DNA from: an uncultured Spartobacteria bacterium
GTDB taxonomy: Bacteria > Verrucomicrobiota > Verrucomicrobiia > Chthoniobacterales > UBA6821
Length of the DNA stretch: 32,126 nt
Assembly: GCA_903823215.1 (NCBI GenBank)
Contig: CAIJRY010000131.1
Span: forward strand, 1-32,126
Reading direction: 5' to 3'
Positions 1 to 7,607 of the stretch are shown here, piece after piece (positions within the stretch are counted from its first letter, which is position 1; each line of letters opens with the position of its first letter). A model generated the notes under the pieces. It had not been told where the DNA came from. It did not search any database and saw only the letters and a program-made list of their open reading frames with translations. The translations under genes were made by a program, and so were the position numbers.

Positions 1-315
1 CCGAGGCAGGCCGCCTGGATTGGCTGGGGCGTTCTCATCGGTGCTGCCATCTCCATCGGTCTGAGCATCTGGACGGCCGAGGCAGGTGGACGCATCAGGC
101 ATACCGAGTTCCGCTCCGCGAAAGACACACTCGCTGAACCGCCAGCAGCATCCACTTCCTCAGCAACACCCCTTCCCCTGCCGGTAGCGGCTCCTTCCCC
201 TGAAGCAACTGCAAGCCCGACACCCACGCCCGAAGCGGTACCAGCGGCCACTCCGTTAAGTACCCCTTCCCCTGAAGCATCCCCTTCTGCCCCGGCATCA
301 ACGAATGGGATGTAG
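1..315 (+). CDS. C-terminal part of a membrane-anchored protein with a Pro/Thr/Ala-rich tail (truncated at window start)
   Basis: Frame 1 is open from base 1: PRQAAWIGWGVLIGAAISIGLSIWTAEAGGR...PSPEATASPTPTPEAVPAATPLSTPSPEASPSAPASTNGM*, stop TAG at 313-315. One hydrophobic segment is followed by a low-complexity tail. Confidence 0.6.
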   Translation, partial: PRQAAWIGWGVLIGAAISIGLSIWTAEAGGRIRHTEFRSAKDTLAEPPAASTSSATPLPLPVAAPSPEATASPTPTPEAVPAATPLSTPSPEASPSAPASTNGM

Positions 316-372
316 GTTACCTGATCGGAATGGTGGGTTGGTGCTGTTTTGACAAGCGTTTTTATAGACGCA

Positions 373-462
373 GCAAGATTGGATGGAGATCAAGGAGGAC
401 AAGCGTTAGCCGTAGTAGAGCTACGGCAAGCGCAGTTCAACGCCACTCTCCGCCAATCTCGC
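373..462. repeat. Imperfect long inverted repeat / REP-like hairpin
   Basis: Outer arms GCAAGATTGG (373-382) / CCAATCTCGC (453-462) match 9/10. Inner perfect arms GCCGTAG (409-415) / CTACGGC (421-427) enclose the 5-nt loop TAGAG. It sits 4 bp past the uvrD stop. Confidence 0.65.
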
Positions 463-466
463 AATG

Positions 467-2482
467 TCACTCGCCACGGAGCATGGCTTTCATGCGCGCA
501 AACGCATCTTCGCTTTCCTCGTCGCTCAAGGGCTCGGAAAGAATTCCCTCCATGCTACCGGTTTCCACTCCTTCGCCCTGAAGTTCGAGAAGGAAGGGAC
601 TAGGGCTGCAGGAAGAAACACTTCCAAATTTCCTACGAGTTGAGCAATGCGTGATGGTCAGGCGATGGCGTGCGCGGGTGATGCCCACATAAAGGAGGCG
701 GCGCTCTTCCTCCACGGTTCCTTCGGCCTTGGATCGCTCATGGGGCAGCACTCCATTCTCCGCACCGACGAGCCAGACATCTGGAAATTCCAGGCCTTTG
801 GCAGCATGGAGTGTGATCAGCGTGACTCCATCGCGTTCTTCGGCCTTCTCTTCCTCGCGCTCCTGTTCAAGGGTCAGGCCGTCGAGGAATCCCCGCGCAC
901 CCTCTCGGGGGTGGCGTTGGCAATATCCGGCAAGGGCATTGAGCAGTTCGTGAACATTCTCAGACCGGCCATCAGCTTCAGCCTCCGTTTTACAACTTTT
1001 CTTAAGGTCTTCGTAGTAGCCGCATTCTTCCAGCAATCCACGGAGTAATCCCGCCACATCGACACCCGGTGTCTGAAGCTGGATGCGGTAGGCTCCCCAG
1101 TCCTCCGTAAATCGTTGGATCGCCGCTCTTGTCTTGGAAGAGCTGACAGACAGATGCTCGGGATCATTGAGTATGCCAAGGAGGCTTTTGCGAGTCTTTG
1201 CCCCTGCTTCGGTCGCCAGTTGAAGAGTGGTCTGGCCGATGCCGCGAGGAGGGTTGGCAAGGACGCGCAGCAGGGCATTGTCGTCATCGGGATTGAGCAG
1301 GGCGCTCAGGTAAGCGACCACATCCTTGACCTCACGCCTGTCAAAGAAGCTCTTGCCTCCAACCACACGGTAGGGAATACGCCGTTCCCTCAGCACTTCC
1401 TCAAACTGCCGTGACTGTGCATTCATCCGGTAGAGAATGGCAAAATCAGTCCACGGACGGCTCTTCGCACTCAGCGGTCCGGCTGCCTGAATCTCATCGG
1501 CGATAAATTCCGCCTCCGCCTTGTCATCACCGGCCAGCAGGATGCGCACAGCCTCACCATCCTTGCGATCGCTCCAGAGATTCTTTCCCCGGCGACGTGA
1601 GTTATTACGGATCAGGCGGTTCGCCACCGAGAGGATGACATCGGTGCTGCGATAATTCTGTTCAAGCTTGATGACCTCGGGATTGGGAAAATGCCGTTCA
1701 AATTCCAGCAGGTTGGCCGCTTCGGCGCCACGCCATCCGTAGATACTCTGATCGTCGTCGCCGACCACGCAGATATTGGGGTGGGTCTCACCGGCAAGTA
1801 GGCTGACTAACTCAAGCTGGAGCGCATTTGTATCCTGAAACTCATCCACCATGATGTGCTGGTAGCGAGTCCGCCACTCATCACGGGCCTCAGGATGATC
1901 GCGAAGAAGCGTGCGGGCCTGGAGAAGTAAATCGTCGAAGTCCATCGCATTGAGCGTGCGGAGTTCGTTCTGGTATTTGGAGAAGAGGCTGCCGAGTGCC
2001 GTATCCGTTGTCTCCGGTTCCGCCATGCCGAGATTCTTGGCCTTGCTGATGACGTTCTTTGCAAGATTGGGATCGAGCGGGTCCTGCTTATCGTGGATAC
2101 GGGCAGCGATTTTCTTGATCAGTCCCATTTGATCGCCGTCGTCAAAGATGCTGAAGTTCTCTTTGTAGCCGAGTAACGGAGCATGCTTGCGCAGCAGTCG
2201 TACGCAAAGCGCATGAAAGGTGGAGAGGGTAATCTGCCGGGCCTGTTCGGAAGTCACTGAGGCCGCCACGCGTTCCCTCATTTCCTTGGCGGCCTTGTTG
2301 GTGAATGTGACTGCTAGAATGGAGGCGGGATCAACACCCTGCGACACCAGCCATGCGATCCGGGCGGTTAGCACGCGCGTCTTGCCCGTTCCCGCCCCTG
2401 CAAGAATAAGCATTGGGCCGTCAGGGTGTGTGGCCGCGCGGAACTGCTCTGGATTGAGATCGAAAAGACGGAAGGAGCTCAT
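467..2482 (-). CDS. UvrD/PcrA/Rep-family ATP-dependent DNA helicase
   Basis: Helicase motifs: LNPEQFRAATHPDGPMLILAGAGTGKTRVLTARIAWL, VDEFQDTNALQ, VVGDDDQSIYGWRGA, LEQNYRST, TLHAAKGLEFPDVWLVG, EERRLLYVGITRARHRL. Likely start is MSSFRLFDLN (2482) rather than 2494. Confidence 0.95.
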   Translation of the reverse strand: MSSFRLFDLNPEQFRAATHPDGPMLILAGAGTGKTRVLTARIAWLVSQGVDPASILAVTFTNKAAKEMRERVAASVTSEQARQITLSTFHALCVRLLRKHAPLLGYKENFSIFDDGDQMGLIKKIAARIHDKQDPLDPNLAKNVISKAKNLGMAEPETTDTALGSLFSKYQNELRTLNAMDFDDLLLQARTLLRDHPEARDEWRTRYQHIMVDEFQDTNALQLELVSLLAGETHPNICVVGDDDQSIYGWRGAEAANLLEFERHFPNPEVIKLEQNYRSTDVILSVANRLIRNNSRRRGKNLWSDRKDGEAVRILLAGDDKAEAEFIADEIQAAGPLSAKSRPWTDFAILYRMNAQSRQFEEVLRERRIPYRVVGGKSFFDRREVKDVVAYLSALLNPDDDNALLRVLANPPRGIGQTTLQLATEAGAKTRKSLLGILNDPEHLSVSSSKTRAAIQRFTEDWGAYRIQLQTPGVDVAGLLRGLLEECGYYEDLKKSCKTEAEADGRSENVHELLNALAGYCQRHPREGARGFLDGLTLEQEREEEKAEERDGVTLITLHAAKGLEFPDVWLVGAENGVLPHERSKAEGTVEEERRLLYVGITRARHRLTITHCSTRRKFGSVSSCSPSPFLLELQGEGVETGSMEGILSEPLSDEESEDAFARMKAMLRGE

Positions 2483-2614
2483 GCAAGGAATCAAATAGGG
2501 GGTTGGGATTTTGGTTCAGTGCGATGATGCTGTTCGCTCGCCGTAATACTAAGGCATTCGCTCACGACGCTTTGCAATGACTCCAAACTTCCTGCGCCTT
2601 ACTGTTTTGTTGGA

Positions 2615-3220
2615 TCAGTGATTAGGAAGTTTTGTTTTTCTCAGTCTCTCTGCAAACACACGCACCATCCGGGGGTAGAGTTCATGTTCCGCAGCTTGAA
2701 TCCTGGCATGGAGAGAATGGGCAGTATCGTTTGGAAGTACAGGCACGCGGCTTTGACCGAGGATCTCTCCGGTATCGACTCCCGCATCGACCAGATGCAC
2801 CGTGCAACCTGTTTCAGAAACTCCTGCTTCAAGTGCCTGCCGCCACGATTCCAAGCCGCGGAACAAGGGCAGGAGCGAAGGGTGAATATTGAGGATGCGT
2901 CCCGGGAAGGCTTGTAACAACGGCTCTTTGATGACACGCATGAACCCCGCCAGCACTACAAAATCAACCCCTGCCTCCCTGAGTAGGAGGACAATTTCCG
3001 CCTCGGCCTCGGGTGACATCTTGGTGCGGAAGGGGCCGGGGCAAACAAAGCGACCGGGAATGCCGAATTCACTGGCGAGAGTCAACATGCCCGCATCCTC
3101 CACATCGGATATGACCACGGCTGGCTCGCAGCCGAGAGTCCCGTTCTTGAATGACTCGGCAAGTGCGCGGAAGTTGGAGCCTTTGCCGGAACCGAGTACT
3201 CCAAAGCTGGGCATGGACAT
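2615..3220 (-). CDS. purN: Phosphoribosylglycinamide formyltransferase (GART)
   Basis: MSMPSFGVLGSGKGSNFRAL...VVISD...VDFVVLAGFMRVI...ILNIHPSLLPLFRGLESWRQALEAGVSETGCTVHLVDAGVDTGEIL. The start is placed at 3220 because the ORF extension to 3277 runs through a terminator-like hairpin. Confidence 0.92.
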   Translation of the reverse strand: MSMPSFGVLGSGKGSNFRALAESFKNGTLGCEPAVVISDVEDAGMLTLASEFGIPGRFVCPGPFRTKMSPEAEAEIVLLLREAGVDFVVLAGFMRVIKEPLLQAFPGRILNIHPSLLPLFRGLESWRQALEAGVSETGCTVHLVDAGVDTGEILGQSRVPVLPNDTAHSLHARIQAAEHELYPRMVRVFAERLRKTKLPNH

Positions 3221-3222
3221 GG

Positions 3223-3250
3223 AAAACCCCGGTCTGGGAGAACCGGGGTT
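3223..3250 (-). terminator. Hairpin terminator/attenuator between rpmA and purN
   Basis: Perfect 9-bp stem AACCCCGGT (3225-3233) / ACCGGGGTT (3242-3250) with an 8-nt loop. It is followed on the minus strand by TTTT. Confidence 0.6.
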
Positions 3251-3285
3251 ATTCATCCCTTGCGGGGAGAGACTCAAAGTATTGC

Positions 3286-3555
<270 letters not shown>

Positions 3556-3601
3556 GGTAGGTGATTGTTAAGGGATGGAGGATTGAAGTAAGCAGCAATC
3601 T

Positions 3602-3916
3602 TTAAGCAGCGATCTTTGTGATCTTCAGCTTGGTCAGCTGGCGGCGATGCCCGACGGTGCGGTGATAACCTTTGCGGCGCTTGAATTTGAAGGCGATCAC
3701 CTTCTCATCCTTAAACTGGGAGACGACTTCAGCTTTGACACTCGCTCCTGAAACAAGTGGAGAGCCAAGGGTGATCTTGTCACCATTGACGACTAGGAGC
3801 ACATCGCTGAACGAAGTTTCTGAGCCGGCTTCAACAGCGAGCTTTTCGACATTCAGGATATCTCCCTCGGAGACGCGGTATTGCTTGCCGCCAGTTTGGA
3901 TGATTGCGTAGGACAT
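3602..3916 (-). CDS. rplU: 50S ribosomal protein L21
   Basis: MSYAIIQTGGKQYRVSEGDILNVEKL...VIAFKFKRRKGYHRTVGHRRQLTKLKI. Canonical rplU-rpmA order. Confidence 0.97.
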   Translation of the reverse strand: MSYAIIQTGGKQYRVSEGDILNVEKLAVEAGSETSFSDVLLVVNGDKITLGSPLVSGASVKAEVVSQFKDEKVIAFKFKRRKGYHRTVGHRRQLTKLKITKIAA

Positions 3917-4072
3917 GGGAAATCTTTGGAAAAAGGAGTGGGATATTGCCACAACGGCATTCGCGACACAAGGAAAACTTTCCGGCGATGCCCACCAAAA
4001 AACATTGAGGCGGCGACTTTGCTTTTATCGCTTGCTACCGGGGCTTCTCCTCGTATGATGTGCAGCCCCATT

Positions 4073-4156
4073 GCTCGGGTGGTGAAATGGCAGACACGTG
4101 CGTTTAAGGGGCGCATGCCGAAAGGCATGAGGGTTCGAGTCCCTCCCCGAGCACCA
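4073..4156 (+). tRNA. tRNA-Leu (anticodon AAG by manual folding), CCA encoded
   Basis: Acceptor GCTCGGG / CCCGAGC. D-arm GTG...CAC. Anticodon arm TGCGT-TTAAGGG-GCGCA. Long variable arm TGCC-GAAA-GGCA. T-arm GAGGG-TTCGAGT-CCCTC. Then ACCA. Confidence 0.93.
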
Positions 4157-4160
4157 TCCT

Positions 4161-4190
4161 TTTAACCCGAACTCCGGAGTTCGGGTTAAA
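4161..4190. terminator. 30-bp perfect palindrome, probable bidirectional terminator between tRNA-Leu and the convergent glycosyltransferase
   Basis: TTTAACCCGAACTCC|GGAGTTCGGGTTAAA. It includes the stop codon (4186-4188) of the minus-strand gene. Confidence 0.7.
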
Positions 4191-5172
4191 CACAGACACC
4201 TTCCTTTTTCGAGGGTTGAGGGTCAGTACTGTAGGGATGGGTTTTGGCGATTTTCTTTGTGGCGGCACCCTTTCCACGGAGCAGGGAATCCCATTGGAAC
4301 GCCCTCAAAAACTTTCGGAATTTCAAGTCCTCATACCTTGGTTTCAAGGAGAGCATCGAGGAGACAAACCCCCACCATGAGGCAAGGCTTCCAATCACCA
4401 CGGGACGATGACTCAGGCGGAAAATGCAACTGGCCGTGAGATAGATCAAACTGGTGCCCATGAAATACTGTCCGGCTCCGTGCCTCATCCGACCGGTGAG
4501 GATACCCTTGTAGCTCGACCCCATAGGGCGCATGTGGATGAACTGCAGATCGGGCTCATCCCAACTTCTGGCTCGCCAGCCAAGCATCCGGCACCGATGA
4601 CAGTCGATCCCATCCCACATGACCCCCCTCACAAATCCGCCAATCTCCTTGAAGCAGGAAACGCGGTAGAACTTTGTCATGCCCACGGACATCTCATCGC
4701 CACACTTCTCGCTGGTGAGACGGGGTGGGTTCTGTTTGACGAAGTAAGGTTTGCCGCTACAGGTGCCAAGACGGGGGATGGCCTTCATTTTCTCGATCAG
4801 CTTCTCGAAGTAAACCGTCGGCAACAACAGATCGACATCAAATTTGCAGAGATAATCAAAGTCATCCAGATTGATCGTCTCCAGACCTGCATAAAACGCA
4901 TCGATCACGCCCGGACCGACATGGCGATGTCCTCGATCCGTGCGATGGACCACCCGGATCAAGGGATGTTCCGCGGCGAGTTCATCCAGAATCTCCCCCG
5001 TCCCATCCGTGGAGCCATCGTCGACAAACACCCAGAGAGAGGGGAGGACAGTTTGCTCCAGAACGCTATCGACGGTGAAGCGCACAAATTGGGCCTCGTC
5101 CCTGCATGGGGAGATGAGTACATAGCCACCCGGTCGGCTATTGAGGTAATGGGGGTGGTTCTCTTTAGTCAT
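4186..5172 (-). CDS. Family 2 (GT-A) glycosyltransferase
   Basis: GYVLISPCRDEAQFVRFTVDSVLEQTVLPSLWVFVDDGSTDGTGEILDE, with a downstream KFDVDLLLP acidic motif. Confidence 0.85.
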   Translation of the reverse strand: MTKENHPHYLNSRPGGYVLISPCRDEAQFVRFTVDSVLEQTVLPSLWVFVDDGSTDGTGEILDELAAEHPLIRVVHRTDRGHRHVGPGVIDAFYAGLETINLDDFDYLCKFDVDLLLPTVYFEKLIEKMKAIPRLGTCSGKPYFVKQNPPRLTSEKCGDEMSVGMTKFYRVSCFKEIGGFVRGVMWDGIDCHRCRMLGWRARSWDEPDLQFIHMRPMGSSYKGILTGRMRHGAGQYFMGTSLIYLTASCIFRLSHRPVVIGSLASWWGFVSSMLSLKPRYEDLKFRKFLRAFQWDSLLRGKGAATKKIAKTHPYSTDPQPSKKEGVCV

Positions 5173-5266
5173 GGGAACTTTCCATGAATCGGTAGGGGTG
5201 TCCCTTCCAAATAAGATAAATCAGCGCAGACCGCAACAAGGTAAAATTTGTGATCATGGCGCTTCC

Positions 5267-5857
5267 CTACTGGAGTAGGAGTATTTCGGCCTGCTGATCC
5301 TGAATTCCCGCAATCTGAACGAGTTTTTTGAGCAATAGGAGAGAGGCAATGGCATCAGAGAGGGCCTCATGCCAGCGGAAATCAGTCAGCAGAGTGAGGG
5401 CCTCATTCTCAAGTGCAAGTTTTATGACCAGATCAGAAAGCGCGTAGGAGTCGAGGTTCGGCAGAATTTTCCTGCTCAGGGTCAGGGTATCAACCCAGGG
5501 GCCGAAGCCGTGGAGAGGGAATGCCCGAAGGAAGCGTTTTTCTGTTCCGCTGCCATGGGCCACGACCCAGCGCCCTCCTAGACGGTTTTTTAATTCAGGC
5601 CAGAGCGAGAGCAGGGTAGGGGCATCCATGAGATCATCATTGCTAATCCCATGAATCTGCCGAGCAGCCCAAGTGACCGGCTGATCAGCCCGGAGGTAGC
5701 TGCGGTAAAAGGAGTCCGGTTCCAGCGTCATCCCCCGCATCCCCGCGATGCCGATCTCGATGGGGATCCCAGCTTCATTGGGACGCTCGCCAGCCGATTC
5801 AAAATCAATCGCGGCAAAAGGCAGATCGCAAATCAATCCTGCCACGGGATGGGGCAT
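5267..5857 (-). CDS. DnaQ-like (DEDD) 3'-5' exonuclease
   Basis: FAAIDFESAGERPNEAGIPIEIGIA, WVVAHGSGTEKRFL, WHEALSDAIASLLLL. Start MPHPVAGLICDLP at 5857; the longer ORF to 6091 overlaps the DAHP synthase gene. Confidence 0.8.
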   Translation of the reverse strand: MPHPVAGLICDLPFAAIDFESAGERPNEAGIPIEIGIAGMRGMTLEPDSFYRSYLRADQPVTWAARQIHGISNDDLMDAPTLLSLWPELKNRLGGRWVVAHGSGTEKRFLRAFPLHGFGPWVDTLTLSRKILPNLDSYALSDLVIKLALENEALTLLTDFRWHEALSDAIASLLLLKKLVQIAGIQDQQAEILLLQ

Positions 5858-5864
5858 GAACGGC

Positions 5865-6932
5865 CTACGCCTTGCGGAGCAGGGCGGCGGTGGATTCCCA
5901 ATCAAGACAGGCATCGGTGATCGAGACGCCGTAGAGGAGCTTGGAGGGATCGCCGCCGAGGGATTGAGCCCCGTGTTCGATGTGACTCTCCAGCATGGCG
6001 CCGACGATGTCACGGCGGCCTGCCGCCCGTTGTTCCAGAATGCTCTGCCAGACTTCGGGCTGCCGGGAAGGATCTTTGCCGCTATTGGCATGACTACAGT
6101 CGATCATGATGGAGGAAGGGACTTTGGCAGCCTTGAGTTTCGCCGCCGCATCGGCTGTCTGGTGTGGGTGATAATTGACGCCGTCACGACCACCGCGCAG
6201 GACAAGGTGCACATCGGGATTACCTTCCGTCTTGATGATGCTGGTGAAGCCCTCCTGATCAATGCCCAGAAAACTGTGGCCGTTGCACGAGGAGCGCATG
6301 GCATCAACGGCGGTCTGGACGCTGCCATCGGTGCCGTTTTTGAATCCAACCGGCATCGAGAGGCCACTCGCCATTTCACGGTGTGTCTGTGATTCGGTAG
6401 TGCGCGCACCGATGGCCGACCAGCTGATCAGGTCGGCGATGTATTGGGGGATGATCGGATCGAGTGTCTCTGTCGCTGCGGGGAGTCCCAACGCGGCGAC
6501 ATCCAGCAGAAGCTGCCGGGCTACTTCAATGCCGTGGGCCAGATCACCGGAATCATCGAGATGAGGATCGTTGATCAGGCCCTTCCAGCCGACCGTGGTG
6601 CGGGGTTTCTCAAAATAAACACGCATCACGATGAACAGCCGATCACCGACCTCATTGGAAAGGGCACTCAGGCGTTTTGCATAATCCAGTGCCGAGACCG
6701 TGTCGTGGATCGAGCATGGGCCGACGATGACTAGCAGGCGCGGATCTTCACCTCGCAGAATGCGGCGACAGGTTTCACGATACTCCGCAACCTTGGCCAG
6801 AACCTCGGGACTGGCCGGCCGGCGCTCCTTGACTTCGCGGGGGGAAACCAGACGCGTCACACCACACACCCGAGTGTCTTCGGTGCGGGGTGGGTTCTTT
6901 GCTGGTAGTGATTCTGCTATGGTTGCGCTCAT
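5865..6932 (-). CDS. 3-deoxy-7-phosphoheptulonate (DAHP) synthase, class I (AroF/G/H type)
   Basis: LLVIVGPCSIHDTVSALDYAKRL, MRVYFEKPRTTVGWKGLINDPHLD, PAATETLDPI, IGARTTESQTHREMASGLSMPVGFKNGTDG, LRGG, MIDCSHANSGKD. Confidence 0.97.
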   Translation of the reverse strand: MSATIAESLPAKNPPRTEDTRVCGVTRLVSPREVKERRPASPEVLAKVAEYRETCRRILRGEDPRLLVIVGPCSIHDTVSALDYAKRLSALSNEVGDRLFIVMRVYFEKPRTTVGWKGLINDPHLDDSGDLAHGIEVARQLLLDVAALGLPAATETLDPIIPQYIADLISWSAIGARTTESQTHREMASGLSMPVGFKNGTDGSVQTAVDAMRSSCNGHSFLGIDQEGFTSIIKTEGNPDVHLVLRGGRDGVNYHPHQTADAAAKLKAAKVPSSIMIDCSHANSGKDPSRQPEVWQSILEQRAAGRRDIVGAMLESHIEHGAQSLGGDPSKLLYGVSITDACLDWESTAALLRKA

Positions 6933-7020
6933 GCTGCTCCTGGTGTGCGTCTTTGGGGGAGCTGGTTAACATCCACGGAGAAGAGCGTTTTTGCAATCCA
7001 CAAGTCGCGGATGAAAGGAT

Positions 7021-7112
7021 GAAACTTGAAAGCTGAGACCCGAAAATAAGTGCTGAGCATTCAATATTTGCTCACTTTCAGCTTTCAAGTTTCAAGTTTC
7101 AGCTTTCAACTT
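7021..7112. repeat. Heptad-word tract with inverted arms upstream of yajQ
   Basis: GAAACTTGAAAGCTGA (7021-7036) is the exact reverse complement of TCAGCTTTCAAGTTTC (7078-7093). The right arm parses as CACTTTC AGCTTTC AAGTTTC AAGTTTC AGCTTTC AACTTTT. Confidence 0.75.
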
Positions 7113-7118
7113 TTCCCC

Positions 7119-7607
7119 ATGCCTACATTTGATGTTGTTTCTGAGATTGAGCGGATGGAGATCGAGAATGCGGTGAATCAGGCCGTGAAGGAACTGGCGA
7201 CGCGTTTCGATTTCAAGGGGAGCAATGCCAAGATCGAATTGACCAAGCCGGAACTCATCACCCTCACGGCCAATGACGGCGTGAAACTCAGGGCGCTCCG
7301 GGAGATGATGGTCGGCAAGCTGGCCAAACGGGGTGTGGATCTTCGGAATGTCGATCAGAAAGAACCATCCATCTCGCCTCTCGGACACGCCCGTCAGGAA
7401 TTTGTCATTACGCAGGGACTCGATGGGGATCGCGCCAAGGAGATCATTTCAGCCATCAAGGGGGGAGGATTCAAGGTTGCTTCCTCCCTGCAAGATCGTC
7501 AGGTGCGTGTCAATGGAGCCAAACGAGACGAACTTCAGGCAGTCATTGCCTTTTTACGAAGCAAGGATTTCGGCATCATGCTGAATTTCAAAAATTTCAG
7601 GGATTAA
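7119..7607 (+). CDS. yajQ: YajQ family protein (UPF0234, nucleotide-binding)
   Basis: MPTFDVVSEIERMEIENAVNQAVKELATRFDFKGSNAKIEL...KRGVDLRNVDQKEPS...VRVNGAKRDELQAVIAFLRSKDFGIMLNFKNFRD. Start at 7119, not 7050. Confidence 0.95.
   Translation: MPTFDVVSEIERMEIENAVNQAVKELATRFDFKGSNAKIELTKPELITLTANDGVKLRALREMMVGKLAKRGVDLRNVDQKEPSISPLGHARQEFVITQGLDGDRAKEIISAIKGGGFKVASSLQDRQVRVNGAKRDELQAVIAFLRSKDFGIMLNFKNFRD

Noticed and set aside
3881-4165. 94-aa plus-strand ORF ending at the tRNA
   Set aside because: Reads through tRNA-Leu (VVKWQTRAFKGRMPKGMRVRVPPRAP is a typical translated tRNA).
4408-5187. 259-aa plus-strand ORF opposite the glycosyltransferase
   Set aside because: Antisense of a well-supported GT2 gene; no recognisable domain.
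5858-6091. N-terminal extension of the exonuclease ORF
   Set aside because: Overlaps the DAHP synthase C-terminus in another frame; exonuclease homology begins after MPHPVAGLICD.
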